Shown here piece by piece: positions 26,214 through 36,936 of a stretch of DNA of 64,000 nt. Location of the stretch: NCBI GenBank assembly GCA_023382975.1, contig JAHDXO010000012.1, positions 122,502 to 186,501 of the forward strand. Reading direction: 5' to 3'. The translations under genes were made by a program, and so were the position numbers. This DNA is from Pirellulaceae bacterium (GTDB taxonomy: Bacteria > Planctomycetota > Planctomycetia > Pirellulales > Pirellulaceae). Position 1 is the first letter of the stretch; every line of letters begins with the position of its first letter. Under the pieces are notes generated by a model, which was given only the letters and a program-made list of their open reading frames with translations, had not been told where the DNA came from and did not search any database.

Positions 26214-29200
26214 CTACTCCGCGTGTGGGACCGTCTCTCCGAGAAACCGATTCATCTGCCGCAGCGACAGAGGTAACTCGGGGGAACGGTTCAGTAGGTC
26301 GTGTTCCAGAACCGTCGCGCACCGTTCCGCGTAGTACAGATCCAGCAACGTCTCCAGGGCTCGCGGCGGGCGGGGAACGATTGGCGAATTCGCGGCCACC
26401 GCCAGATAGGAACGGAGGAACTCGGCTCCGGTCCAGGCCAGCCAGTAATCGGTCCACTGGCCCAAGCGGCAGATTTCCGACTCGTCGACCTCCGTCACCG
26501 TACAGTAGTCGCGCAGCGCGAACAGCGCGGCTCGCTCGAACGACCACAACATGCCGGACACGTCGCGCAGGGGCGAGGCCTTCGCGCGGCGCTGGCTGAT
26601 CGACCAATCCGGATCGCCCTCGAAATCGATGATCACCAGATCGTCGCCGTGGCACAGGACGTCGCGCAGGCCGTAGTTCCCGTGACAGCGAATCCGCATG
26701 GCTTTCAGATCCTGCGGCAGGGCGTGGAGCAGCGTCGTCAGACGGTCGCCGCCCCGTTCCAGCACCGCACCGGCCAAACGCTGTACCTCCTCGGGCATTT
26801 CCGGCAGCATCTGCCGAAGCGAGCGGAACGAGCGTCCCAGCACGTTGCGGATCGCCTGGTACAACGCCCGCTGGTGGAAGGGCAGCATCGGCTCGGGCCG
26901 CAGCGCCGGATCGTCCCCGTTGGCGGCCAGGGCGCGATGCAGTTCGGCGGTTCGCTGACCGAGACGCGAGGCCGATTGGAGGTAGTTGCCAAAGAATCGC
27001 TGCGCGTTGTCCGGCACGGAGGCGTCCAACAATTTCAAGTGGGATCGCTGGTCCGGCGGCAGGTCGCCGGGAGGATCGAGCGGCGGATCGACCGAGACGG
27101 CGCGAATGAACGCTTCGAGCGTGTCGAGCGCCTCCTCCCATGCAGTGCGCCGGTGCTCGACGAACCCCTGCAAGATGCCCACGGTCATCGGCCGCCCGCC
27201 CCGCGGCTGGTACTCGAGGGCGCCGGCCACGGGCGCCATGTGCGTGAAACTGGCCATTTCGGTCAGGTGCAAACCGATCTCCAACTCCGGATGCGTGCCC
27301 TCCTCCAGTCGCCGGAACCACTTCAGCAACAGTCGCTGCCCGAGCGCGACCACGCTGTTGCTCTGCTTCTCCTGGCGCGTTCCCGCTTCGAGCGGTTCCT
27401 CCGCGTCGCCGCGGATGCGCGCATACGCCGATGTGGGACGGGCAATCAACTGGCCGTGCTGCGTTTCGGTTTCGCGCCGCACGGCGATGGCGTCCAGCAT
27501 GCCGCGGCAGAAATCGGGCTGGCCGAACGCGTCGTACAGCATCCCTGTCTCGCACATGCCGTCATGCTCGATTCTCAGACGGGCGATCGTGCTCTCCGCG
27601 AAATCCACGCCGGTTCGCGCCGCTTCGCTCTCCACCGCAAATGCCATCGGGATCAGGTAGGTGGAATCCAATCCGTCCTCGTACTCGGCGCGGGCCAGCA
27701 CCAACACGATCTCCGCGCCGGCGTGGCCCTGGGAAAACGGCGCGACGTCGCGGATGGTCACACTGCGAATCGGCACGCCGGGGCGCCGGTGCCAAACCCG
27801 CGAGACGAGATACGCGGGCAAGGCCCGCTCCAGTCCTTCGCGCGCGGGCGACTCGAGCACGGAGGTCCAGGCATCGCGTGCGTCCAAGGTCGGCAGCTCG
27901 AACCGCAATTCCCAGGGCTTCGCCTCGTGCGATTCGGGCTGGAGGATGAACCAGTAGAACGCGTAGGGCATCAGGGTCAGCAGATAAGGCAATTCGCCGA
28001 TGCGGGGAAAGCGGGTGCGACCGGACAATTCGACCGGCGTCTTGCCCTCGTGCGCCGCCATGTTCAATTCGACAAACTGCGCCGAACGCGACAGGTTGGC
28101 GACCACCAGCACGCACTCGTCCTGGAACCGGCGAATGTAGGCCAGCACTTTGGAATTGTCCGGATGCAGAAACTCCAGTTCGCCTTCGGCCAGCGGACGC
28201 ACCTCGCGCCGCAGGCGGATGATCCGCTGCATCCATTGCAGCAGCGAATTCGGATTCGTCCGCTGCGTCTCGACGTTGACCGACTCGTAGTGGTACTGAT
28301 AGTCGATGATCGGAGGCAGATACAGCCGCTGCGGGTTGGCCCGGGAAAACCCGGCGTTGCGGTCGGCGCTCCACTGCATCGGAGTGCGCACCCCGTTCCG
28401 ATCGCCCAGGTAGATATTGTCGCCCATCCCCAGTTCGTCGCCGTAGTAGACGATGGGAGTTCCCGGCAGCGACAGCAGCAGTCCGTTCAGCAGTTCGATC
28501 TTGCGCCGGTCGTTCTCCAGCAACGGCGCCAACCGCCGCCGGATGCCCAGGTTCAGCCGGGCCTGCGGATCGCGCGCGTAGAACCGGTACATCACGTCCC
28601 GCTCTTCCTCGGTCACCATCTCCAGCGTCAATTCGTCGTGATTCCGCAAGAACAGCATCCATTGGCAGTTCTCGGGGATCGGCGGCGTCTGTTCCAGGAT
28701 GTCGATGATCGGAAAACGGTCCTCCATCTGCAAAGCCAGATACATCCGCGGCATCAGCGGGAAATGGAACGCCGTGTGGCACTCGTCGCCGTCGCCGAAG
28801 TAGGGCACCGAGTCCTCCGGCCATTGATTGGCCTCGGCCAGGAACATACGGGCACTGAACTTGGCGTCGACGTGCGCGCGCAACTGTTTCAAGAAGGCGT
28901 GGGTTTCGGGAAGACTCTCGCAAGTCGTTCCTTCGCGCTGGAACAGGTAAGGCACGCCGTCCAGCCGCAAGCCGTCGACACCCAGGTAGCACCAGTGGTC
29001 CAAGATCCCGGCAATCTCCTCCCGCACCGCCGGATTGTCGTAGTTCAAATCGGGTTGATGATGGAAGAAACGGTGCCAGTAGTAGGCCCGGGCCACGGGG
29101 TCCCAAGACCAGTTCGACGCTTCGTAGTCCTGGAAGATCACCCGCGCCTGGGAGTACTTTTCCGAGGTGTCGCTCCACACGTAGTAGTCGCGCTCGGGGC

Positions 29201-29567
29201 TGTCCGGTTCGGCGCGACGCGCGCGCTGGAACCACGGATGCTGGTCGGACGTGTGGTTCAGCACTAGCTCGGTGATCACTCGCAAGCCGCGACGATGCGC
29301 CTCGCGCAGAAATTCGCGGAAATCGGCCAGTGTCCCGTAGTCGGGATGGACGTTCCGGTAATCGGAGATGTCGTAGCCGTCGTCCTTCAGCGGCGACGGG
29401 TAGAACGGCAACAACCAGATCGCCGTGACGCCCAGCTCTTGAAGATAGTCCAGTTTCTCTGTCAGTCCCCGGAAATCGCCGATTCCGTCACCGTTCGAGT
29501 CGCAAAACGAACGAACGTGCAACTGGTAGATGATCGCGGTCTTGTACCACAGCGGGTCCGCTTCCAT
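26214..29567 (-). CDS. treS: Trehalose synthase (maltose alpha-D-glucosyltransferase) fused to maltokinase-like domain
   Basis: A 1117-residue fusion. Residues ~1-550 are a GH13 trehalose synthase: 'QLHVRSFCDSNGDGIGDF', 'DGLRLDGVPYLFQREG' with nucleophile Asp203, 'LAEANQWPEDSV' with Glu245, 'LRNHDELTLEM' with Asp311. Residues ~600-1117 match the maltokinase (Mak/Pep2) domain that makes maltose 1-phosphate; the metal-binding 'IDFEGDPDW' (Asp981) is intact, but the catalytic loop reads 'CHGNYGLRDV' (Asn964) where the family normally has HGD. The TreS part should interconvert maltose and trehalose; kinase activity is uncertain. GGAG precedes the ATG. Confidence 0.95.
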   Translation of the reverse strand: MEADPLWYKTAIIYQLHVRSFCDSNGDGIGDFRGLTEKLDYLQELGVTAIWLLPFYPSPLKDDGYDISDYRNVHPDYGTLADFREFLREAHRRGLRVITELVLNHTSDQHPWFQRARRAEPDSPERDYYVWSDTSEKYSQARVIFQDYEASNWSWDPVARAYYWHRFFHHQPDLNYDNPAVREEIAGILDHWCYLGVDGLRLDGVPYLFQREGTTCESLPETHAFLKQLRAHVDAKFSARMFLAEANQWPEDSVPYFGDGDECHTAFHFPLMPRMYLALQMEDRFPIIDILEQTPPIPENCQWMLFLRNHDELTLEMVTEEERDVMYRFYARDPQARLNLGIRRRLAPLLENDRRKIELLNGLLLSLPGTPIVYYGDELGMGDNIYLGDRNGVRTPMQWSADRNAGFSRANPQRLYLPPIIDYQYHYESVNVETQRTNPNSLLQWMQRIIRLRREVRPLAEGELEFLHPDNSKVLAYIRRFQDECVLVVANLSRSAQFVELNMAAHEGKTPVELSGRTRFPRIGELPYLLTLMPYAFYWFILQPESHEAKPWELRFELPTLDARDAWTSVLESPAREGLERALPAYLVSRVWHRRPGVPIRSVTIRDVAPFSQGHAGAEIVLVLARAEYEDGLDSTYLIPMAFAVESEAARTGVDFAESTIARLRIEHDGMCETGMLYDAFGQPDFCRGMLDAIAVRRETETQHGQLIARPTSAYARIRGDAEEPLEAGTRQEKQSNSVVALGQRLLLKWFRRLEEGTHPELEIGLHLTEMASFTHMAPVAGALEYQPRGGRPMTVGILQGFVEHRRTAWEEALDTLEAFIRAVSVDPPLDPPGDLPPDQRSHLKLLDASVPDNAQRFFGNYLQSASRLGQRTAELHRALAANGDDPALRPEPMLPFHQRALYQAIRNVLGRSFRSLRQMLPEMPEEVQRLAGAVLERGGDRLTTLLHALPQDLKAMRIRCHGNYGLRDVLCHGDDLVIIDFEGDPDWSISQRRAKASPLRDVSGMLWSFERAALFALRDYCTVTEVDESEICRLGQWTDYWLAWTGAEFLRSYLAVAANSPIVPRPPRALETLLDLYYAERCATVLEHDLLNRSPELPLSLRQMNRFLGETVPHAE

Positions 29568-29612
29568 GGTCGTGCAGCTCCTTTCTGTCTGTGGCCGTCA
29601 AGGCCCTGGGAT

Positions 29613-31769
<2,157 letters not shown>

Positions 31770-32105
31770 TCTTGACTCTCCCAGCGAACAAAAAAATTGC
31801 GAAGACTTGAATGGCGGCACGTAGATTTCTACGTCCCAAATCCATTTGTCGGCCAATTCGTGCAGGGTGTCAAGTACCGCATCTATGTACACCCGTTGCT
31901 GCAGGACGCCTGCCGCCGCAGCGGCCGGGGAGGGGCGATGTCCCCGTCGTCGCCGGTTCAACAGCGCGGCAGCGCGGCGTCGAGCAACCGACGGCGGGGC
32001 TTGACTTCCCTTGCGATCGGGCCTACCTTAATCTGGTATCGTCTAGTCGCAAACCGCGGCACGCTGCCGCGTCCGCGTGGAATCTTGGACAGGAGAGGAG
32101 TACGA
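31770..32105. other. Divergent intergenic region, 336 bp
   Basis: The region between glgX (minus) and the HAD phosphatase (plus). It holds the plus-strand promoter at 32001-32029. On the minus strand a TTGACA occurs at 31875-31880, but no good -10 is found at 16-18 bp. An inverted pair GTAGAAATCTAC lies at 31821-31832. Otherwise nothing is recognised. Confidence 0.4.
32001..32029 (+). promoter_or_regulatory. Sigma70-like promoter of the HAD phosphatase gene
   Basis: TTGACT (32001-32006), exactly 17 bp, then TACCTT (32024-32029); about 77 bp upstream of the GTG start at 32106. Confidence 0.55.
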
Positions 32106-32774
32106 GTGGCACTTGATGTCCCCGAACGACGGGCCGTACTGGTTTCGGATTTCGACGGCACGCTGGCACGCCCCGACTTTTATCATCTGGTCCGCCAGCA
32201 TCTGGTTCCCCCCGGGACACCGAATTTCTGGGATGCGTACCGAGTCGGCAAGATGACTCACTTCGACGCCCTGAGGTCGTTTTTCGAGGCGGCGGAGGGA
32301 GGCGAAGCGGCACTTCGCGGCATTCTCGACATGATCGAGATGCCCGCGCAACTGGCCGACCATCTGGAGCGTCTGCGGGCGGTCGGCTGGGACGTGCTTC
32401 TCGTATCGGCCGGTTGTTCGTGGTACATCGACATTCTGCTGGCCCGTGCCGGCGTCAACTTGCCCTGCCATGCGAATCCGGGCCGTATTCACGATGGTCG
32501 ATTGATCATGGAGCGTCCTACTGCGTCGGAATACTGCTGCCACGAAACCGGCATCGACAAGGCGGCGGTGGTGCAAGGACTGCTGCAACAGGGACGCAAG
32601 GTCGCCTTTGCCGGAGACGGATTCCCCGATTTCGAAGCCGCTCGACTTGTCGCCTCGGATCTGCGCTTTGCCCGCAGCGATCTGACCATCGCCTGCCGCA
32701 AGGCCGACGTCCCGTACCGCCCGTTCGAAGATTGGAGCGAAGTGGCAGCGGCACTGCTCGAAGAACCTGCTTGA
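32106..32774 (+). CDS. HAD-superfamily phosphatase (MtnX/SerB-like)
   Basis: A 222-residue HAD phosphatase. Motif I 'VSDFDGTLARPD' (Asp15, Asp17) is at the N-terminus, motif II Ser in 'LLVSAGCSWYID', motif III Lys in 'GIDKAAVVQ', motif IV 'FAGDGFPDFEAA'. Helical cap between motifs I and II. The pattern resembles the MtnX (methionine salvage) and phosphoserine phosphatase branch; the substrate is not determined and there are no methionine salvage genes nearby. GTG 32106 follows GAGAGGAG and is the only start that fits the family. Confidence 0.85.
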   Translation: MALDVPERRAVLVSDFDGTLARPDFYHLVRQHLVPPGTPNFWDAYRVGKMTHFDALRSFFEAAEGGEAALRGILDMIEMPAQLADHLERLRAVGWDVLLVSAGCSWYIDILLARAGVNLPCHANPGRIHDGRLIMERPTASEYCCHETGIDKAAVVQGLLQQGRKVAFAGDGFPDFEAARLVASDLRFARSDLTIACRKADVPYRPFEDWSEVAAALLEEPA

Positions 32775-32826
32775 TCGGTTTTTTCATTTGCCACCCCCTG
32801 AAGTTCACTGCAAGGAGAACGCCACG

Positions 32827-34188
32827 ATGTCGGAAGCAAAGCAAGGCCGGAAAGTCGGTCGCCGGAGTTTTCTGAAAGGACTCGGTTCGGTTACCGCGGG
32901 CGCGGCGGTGATGGCGGGCGGTGTACCCGCCGTCCACGCTGCCGAGGACAACACGATCCGACTGGCGCTGCTCGGTTGCGGGGGTCGGGGATCCGGTGCG
33001 GTCGGCAACGCGTTGAGGACCAGGGACCAAGGGCCGATTCGCTTGTTTGCAGCGGCCGACGTTCAAGAGACAGCGCTCGAACGCGCCCTCGGCACCTTGT
33101 CCCGACAGTTCAAGGACGAGGTCGACGTGCCCGCTGAACGGCGCTTCGTCGGCTTCGACGCGTACAAGAAAGCGATCGATCTGCTGCGGCCCGGCGACGT
33201 GGCCATGTGTACCACGCGGGCCTACATCCGCCCGCTGCACGTCGAGTACGCGGTGGCCAAAGGCATCAACGTCTTCATGGAAAAGCCCTTCGCGTCGGAT
33301 CCAGGCGGACTTCACCGCATGCTGCGGGCCGCGGAAGAGTCGGAGAAGAAAGGTCTGAAGGTCGCCGCGGGACTCCAGTGTCGGCACTCGCCCGCGCGGG
33401 CGGCCTTGATCGACAAGATCAACAGCGGTGAATTGGGCGAGTTGCAGTATGTGCGTGCCAACCGGCTGACCGGTCGCCGCTGGATGGGCGATCAGGGCGA
33501 GAAGTCCAACGATCTCATGGCGCAGCTCCAGTTCGGCAAGATCCCGCTGCTCTGGGTCGGTTCGGGGCACATGGTCGACAATCTGATTCATCAGATCGAC
33601 GAGTGCTGTTGGCTCATGGACGCTTGGCCAGTCGCTTGCCACGCCATGGGCGGGCGCGAGGTGGGCAGCACGGACCGCGGCCAGAATATCGACACCTACT
33701 CGATGGAATACACCTTCCCGGACGGACGAAAGGCGTTCTGCGGCTTTCGGCGTGCCCAGGGCGGGCATACGGAGTTTGCCACGTTCGTCCACGGTTCGAA
33801 GCGTGCCGGCCAGTTCTCAGGCAATATTCACGCGGCGACGGTGCATATCTTCAAGGACCAACGCATCGCGAACGACAACATTGTCTGGTCGCCGACGCCC
33901 GATGCCCACAGCCCCTGGGATTACCAGTGGATCGACTTCATCGACGCCATCCGCAACGACAAGCCGTTCAACCAGGCGAAGCGGGCCGTCTACGCCGACT
34001 ACACCTCGCTCATGGGCCGAGCCGCCGCGCACTACAACCGTGTCGTGACCTGGGACGAAGTTCTCCAGTCGCAGTTCAAGTTCTGCGACTACCTGGACGA
34101 CTTGAACTACGACAGCCCCCCGCCCGTCCTGGCCGACGCCGAAGGCTTCTTCCCCGCCCCGCACGCCGGCAAGTGGAAGGAGCTGTAA
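32827..34188 (+). CDS. Tat-exported Gfo/Idh/MocA family oxidoreductase
   Basis: A 453-residue paralogue-type of the oxidoreductase at 5801-7057. The Tat signal is 'GRRSFLKGLGSVTAGAAVM'; the Rossmann motif is 'LALLGCGGRGSG'; 'FMEKPFASDPGG' holds the catalytic EKP; 'DNLIHQIDECCWLMDAW' belongs to the substrate domain. It acts in the periplasm, probably on a sugar derivative with bound NAD(P). CAAGGAGAA precedes ATG 32827. Its last codons form part of a 42-bp direct repeat that recurs after the toxin-antitoxin genes. Confidence 0.92.
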   Translation: MSEAKQGRKVGRRSFLKGLGSVTAGAAVMAGGVPAVHAAEDNTIRLALLGCGGRGSGAVGNALRTRDQGPIRLFAAADVQETALERALGTLSRQFKDEVDVPAERRFVGFDAYKKAIDLLRPGDVAMCTTRAYIRPLHVEYAVAKGINVFMEKPFASDPGGLHRMLRAAEESEKKGLKVAAGLQCRHSPARAALIDKINSGELGELQYVRANRLTGRRWMGDQGEKSNDLMAQLQFGKIPLLWVGSGHMVDNLIHQIDECCWLMDAWPVACHAMGGREVGSTDRGQNIDTYSMEYTFPDGRKAFCGFRRAQGGHTEFATFVHGSKRAGQFSGNIHAATVHIFKDQRIANDNIVWSPTPDAHSPWDYQWIDFIDAIRNDKPFNQAKRAVYADYTSLMGRAAAHYNRVVTWDEVLQSQFKFCDYLDDLNYDSPPPVLADAEGFFPAPHAGKWKEL

Positions 34189-34223
34189 CGGCGTCGGATT
34201 GGCGTGCGGAAAAGGCCGCATCG
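34182..34223 (+). repeat. Direct repeat, left copy, flanking TA module
   Basis: A 42-bp sequence spanning the oxidoreductase stop codon and the following bases recurs at 35122-35163 with 35 of 42 positions identical by eye; the core GGCGTGCGGAAAAGG is exact. The two copies bracket the toxin-antitoxin genes, as expected for an insertion at the 3' end of a gene. Confidence 0.65.
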
Positions 34224-34526
34224 ATTTGCCACCCGCGATAGCTCTGAGACCGACAACTTTACGTGGTCCGCGATTGTCGTGTGCGGAATGGAGACACCAA
34301 CGGAAGTCAAAAGCGATCGCTTACTGGCCGAAATCCGGAAGCCTTGTCTGGTAATGACTTTTGCGAGCACATGCCATAAAATCGAGTGCGTCGAACCGGA
34401 CTTGCGGATCGAAGTACGACATGGCGTGACCTATTCGTCGGCGCCGAGAAGATGCACCGGACGGTTGGCTTCGTCACTAAGTCGGGAAATCGCAATTGAG
34501 TGGAAGTCCAGGCACAGGGAATCGCC
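34224..34526. other. Intergenic region upstream of the TA pair, 303 bp
   Basis: No gene is recognised here. Composition is slightly more AT-rich than the neighbours. Open frames on both strands lack start signals and homology. It lies inside the segment bounded by the 42-bp direct repeats, so it may belong to an inserted element. Confidence 0.4.
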
Positions 34527-34769
34527 ATGCCGTACCTCGAATTCCTTTGGGTGGATGAAAACGTCGACCACATTGCGGAGCACGACGTGTCAACAGAGGA
34601 GTTCGAACACGTGGTCAGGCACCCCGAGAGAAGGGATGTGAGTCATTCTTCTGGCCTGCCATGTTGTTGGGGTAACACGCCAGGGGGTCGGTTTCTCTTC
34701 TGCGTGTACGAAAGAATTGATGACATCAGGGTTTTTTCGGTAACGGCCTACGAGCCCAGTGAGGAATAG
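34527..34769 (+). CDS. Small putative toxin (DUF4258/BrnT-like)
   Basis: An 80-residue protein starting MPYLEFLWVDENVDHIAEHD; the pattern 'W-D-E-N-V-x-H-I-A-x-H-x-V-x-x-E-E-F' with a following beta-rich half ('GRFLFCVYERID', 'IRVFSVTAYEP') resembles DUF4258 and BrnT-type ribonuclease toxins. ATG 34527 has AGGGA seven bases upstream. The gene is followed after 2 bp by a DNA-binding-type small protein, the arrangement of a toxin-antitoxin operon. Family assignment is from pattern only. Confidence 0.65.
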   Translation: MPYLEFLWVDENVDHIAEHDVSTEEFEHVVRHPERRDVSHSSGLPCCWGNTPGGRFLFCVYERIDDIRVFSVTAYEPSEE

Positions 34770-34771
34770 TC

Positions 34772-35107
34772 ATGATAAATCCATCCCGTCACGGGTTGAC
34801 TCCCGAACACTTGGCTGACATTGAGCAGGCTCGAGAGCACATTGCCGCCGAGTTGCCTGATCTCGTCGCTCGGGAGCGGCGAATGCGAGAGGCTGCTGAG
34901 GAGAACACCTTCAGCGGGGAATTGAGACGTGCCATTCATGCCGGCGACCGGGATCTGATTTCCTTGGCCGAAGTCGTCGGAACGACACCCATTCACTTGT
35001 CCGAATTTCTCGCCGGGGACCGCACGCTGCGTTCCGATGTGCTCGATCGGCTCGTCTCAGTTCTCGGAGCAAGGCTGGTCGTATCGACCCACTCCGCTTC
35101 ATCTTGA
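34772..35107 (+). CDS. Putative antitoxin with helix-turn-helix
   Basis: A 111-residue protein. The N-terminal ~50 residues are a charged helix ('DIEQAREHIAAELPDLVARE'); the C-terminal part 'LISLAEVVGTTPIHLSEFLA' followed by 'LDRLVSVLGARLV' fits an XRE-type helix-turn-helix. Two bases separate it from the toxin-like gene, implying coupled translation. It likely neutralises the toxin and represses the operon; this is inference from arrangement. Confidence 0.7.
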   Translation: MINPSRHGLTPEHLADIEQAREHIAAELPDLVARERRMREAAEENTFSGELRRAIHAGDRDLISLAEVVGTTPIHLSEFLAGDRTLRSDVLDRLVSVLGARLVVSTHSASS

Positions 35108-35121
35108 GGCAGGTCGAATGA

Positions 35122-35163
35122 ACTGTGACGGCATCAGATCGGCGTGCGGAAAAGGTCGCTTCG
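35122..35163 (+). repeat. Direct repeat, right copy, flanking TA module
   Basis: Second copy of the 42-bp direct repeat (see 34182-34223). It starts 14 bp after the antitoxin stop. Confidence 0.65.
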
Positions 35164-35209
35164 GTTCGGCGCGTTCCGGGTACACGTCGCGAGCGGAATC
35201 TGTGCCGTG

Positions 35210-36361
35210 CTACGCCGATGCGGTGAGTTGGTTCAAGGCTTGGCGGAGTGCCGTCTGGACCATCGCATCGGTTTCGCTGGCCAGACGCGATTGAAGAGCG
35301 AGGCGACCCCGCTGGTCGTCGAATTGTCTCAGCGCCCAGGCGCAGGCTTCGCGGACCAGCGGCTCGGCATCGTTCAATCCAATCTCCAAGGCATCGATCG
35401 CTTGCGGCGGACGCTGGTTGCCCAACACGATCGCCGCGTTGCGGAGTATCCCGCGTCGCTTGGAGCGCCAAAGCGGCGTGTGGCGAAAGCGGCGGCGGAA
35501 CTGCTCGTCCGTCATTCGAAACAGTTCGAGTAGGTCCACGGGGTTCGTGCCGGCGCCGGGACGGAACTCGTCGGTCTCGACCCGCGGAGCCTTGCGGTTC
35601 CAGGGGCAGACCTCCTGGCAGACGTCGCAGCCGAACAGCCAGTCGCCGATTCCCGCTCGCAGATCTTCGGGAATCCGGTCGCGCAACTCGATGGTCAAGT
35701 AACTGATGCAGCGAGTGGCGTCCAACACACCCGGCTCGGGAAAGGCACCGGTCGGGCAGGCGTCCAAGCAGGCTCGGCACGTCCCGCAGTGGTCGGCCGC
35801 GTGCGGCGAGTCGTAGTCCAACGTCAAGTCCGTGATCAGCGCAGCCAGGAAGAACCAACTGCCCGCGCGCTTGTTGATCAGCATCGTGTTCTTGCCGATC
35901 CAGCCGAGGCCCGCCAATTGGCCGAACTCGCGTTCCAGCAGCGGTGCCGTGTCCACGACTCCGCGCGCCCGGGCTTGGGGAACGGCATCCAACAGGAATT
36001 CGCGCAAGCGACGCAGCCGGTCGTGGATCAGATCGTGATAGTCGGCCGGCCCCCAGGCGTAACGCGAAATGCGTCCCTGCCCCGGTTGTACGGGAACAGG
36101 TTCGTCCGTGCGGTAATGCTGCCCCAGCACGATCAGGCTCCTCGCACCAGCCAAGATGCTATCCGGATGTTCGTATGCTTCCAGACGATCCGGCAAATAA
36201 CGCATTTCGCCCGCATAGCCGGCGGCAATCCACTGCCGCAGGCGGCTGATCCCCGGAGCGTTGGTCGCCGGACAGACGCCGACCAGATCGAACCCCACTC
36301 GCCGGGCCTCCTCTATCAGCCGCTGTGTCAGCGGATCGGAAATTTTGTGTTGTAACGCCAC
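35210..36361 (-). CDS. queG: Epoxyqueuosine reductase
   Basis: A 383-residue QueG that reduces epoxyqueuosine to queuosine in tRNA with cobalamin and two 4Fe-4S clusters. The catalytic Asp region 'VDTAPLLEREFGQLAGLGWI' and 'GKNTMLI' are present; ferredoxin-like motifs 'CGTCRACLDACPTGA' and 'FGCDVCQEVCPWN' bind the clusters; a HEAT-like C-terminal tail ('EPLVREACAWALRQFDD') is common in the family. Translation begins at GTG 36361. Confidence 0.95.
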   Translation of the reverse strand: MALQHKISDPLTQRLIEEARRVGFDLVGVCPATNAPGISRLRQWIAAGYAGEMRYLPDRLEAYEHPDSILAGARSLIVLGQHYRTDEPVPVQPGQGRISRYAWGPADYHDLIHDRLRRLREFLLDAVPQARARGVVDTAPLLEREFGQLAGLGWIGKNTMLINKRAGSWFFLAALITDLTLDYDSPHAADHCGTCRACLDACPTGAFPEPGVLDATRCISYLTIELRDRIPEDLRAGIGDWLFGCDVCQEVCPWNRKAPRVETDEFRPGAGTNPVDLLELFRMTDEQFRRRFRHTPLWRSKRRGILRNAAIVLGNQRPPQAIDALEIGLNDAEPLVREACAWALRQFDDQRGRLALQSRLASETDAMVQTALRQALNQLTASA

Positions 36362-36438
36362 GGCGCTCGAACTACCTTGGAAAATTGGAGTTTTCGATTT
36401 GACTTCGCAGGAAACGTCAGCTTCGGGAGAACGGGACC

Positions 36439-36891
36439 ATGAAACATCTACGTTTGGCGCTTGTCGCCCTCACCTTCCTCACGGTGTGCGGCATGTTGGA
36501 AAACCGTGTCCAGGCCCAGGTTTTCGACGGCGGATTCAGCTACGGCTGGTATCCCTACTGGTTTGGGGGGCCGGCGTATCAGTCCGACTTGGTTCCCACG
36601 CCACCTTACTTTGCAATCCACCCGCCGGTCTACTATGGTACTCGAGTCGGGATGCCGTACGGGAACAGTCCGATCACCCGTCCGCCTCGCCCGATCGTTC
36701 GGGAACAAATCCGATCCCACGAGCCCGCCCCCGTGCCGGTCGGCCAATGGATCGAGAACCCATTCTACGCGAAGGACGAGAAAGCCGACAAAGCCAAGCC
36801 GCGGGAGGAACGCAAGCGACGTGTGTCGACAACGGCGGAGACGCCGACGACCATCGCCAATCCCTACTTCGTTGGCGAGCAGCGATCGTAA
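36439..36891 (+). CDS. Exported hypothetical protein, 150 aa
   Basis: No family recognised. A signal peptide (about 1-26, ending 'VQAQ') is followed by a Tyr/Pro/Gly-rich stretch ('GGFSYGWYPYWFGGPAY', 'PPVYYGTRVGMPYG') and a charged, Lys/Glu-rich C-terminus. Short exported Tyr/Pro-rich proteins of this sort are frequent in planctomycetes. CGGGAGAA lies upstream of the ATG. It is divergent from queG. Confidence 0.75.
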   Translation: MKHLRLALVALTFLTVCGMLENRVQAQVFDGGFSYGWYPYWFGGPAYQSDLVPTPPYFAIHPPVYYGTRVGMPYGNSPITRPPRPIVREQIRSHEPAPVPVGQWIENPFYAKDEKADKAKPREERKRRVSTTAETPTTIANPYFVGEQRS

Positions 36892-36936
36892 CGGGATTCG
36901 TTCGAGGGAAGGTTTCAAGCAATGGAGGATGGATCG

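Noticed and set aside
26209..27555. Extension of malQ upstream to 27555
   Set aside because: The extra 449 codons overlap treS-mak in another frame and lack protein-like composition; ATG 26208 fits the family start.
26301..29267. A 988-codon plus-strand open frame
   Set aside because: Antisense to the treS-mak gene, with no recognisable motif and Arg/His/Gln-rich composition typical of shadow frames.
31770..31961. Upstream extension of glgX by 64 codons
   Set aside because: No start with a ribosome site; family homology and GGGAG support ATG 31769.
34204..34641. A 145-codon open frame before the toxin gene
   Set aside because: It overlaps the toxin gene in another frame and has no start signal or family pattern.
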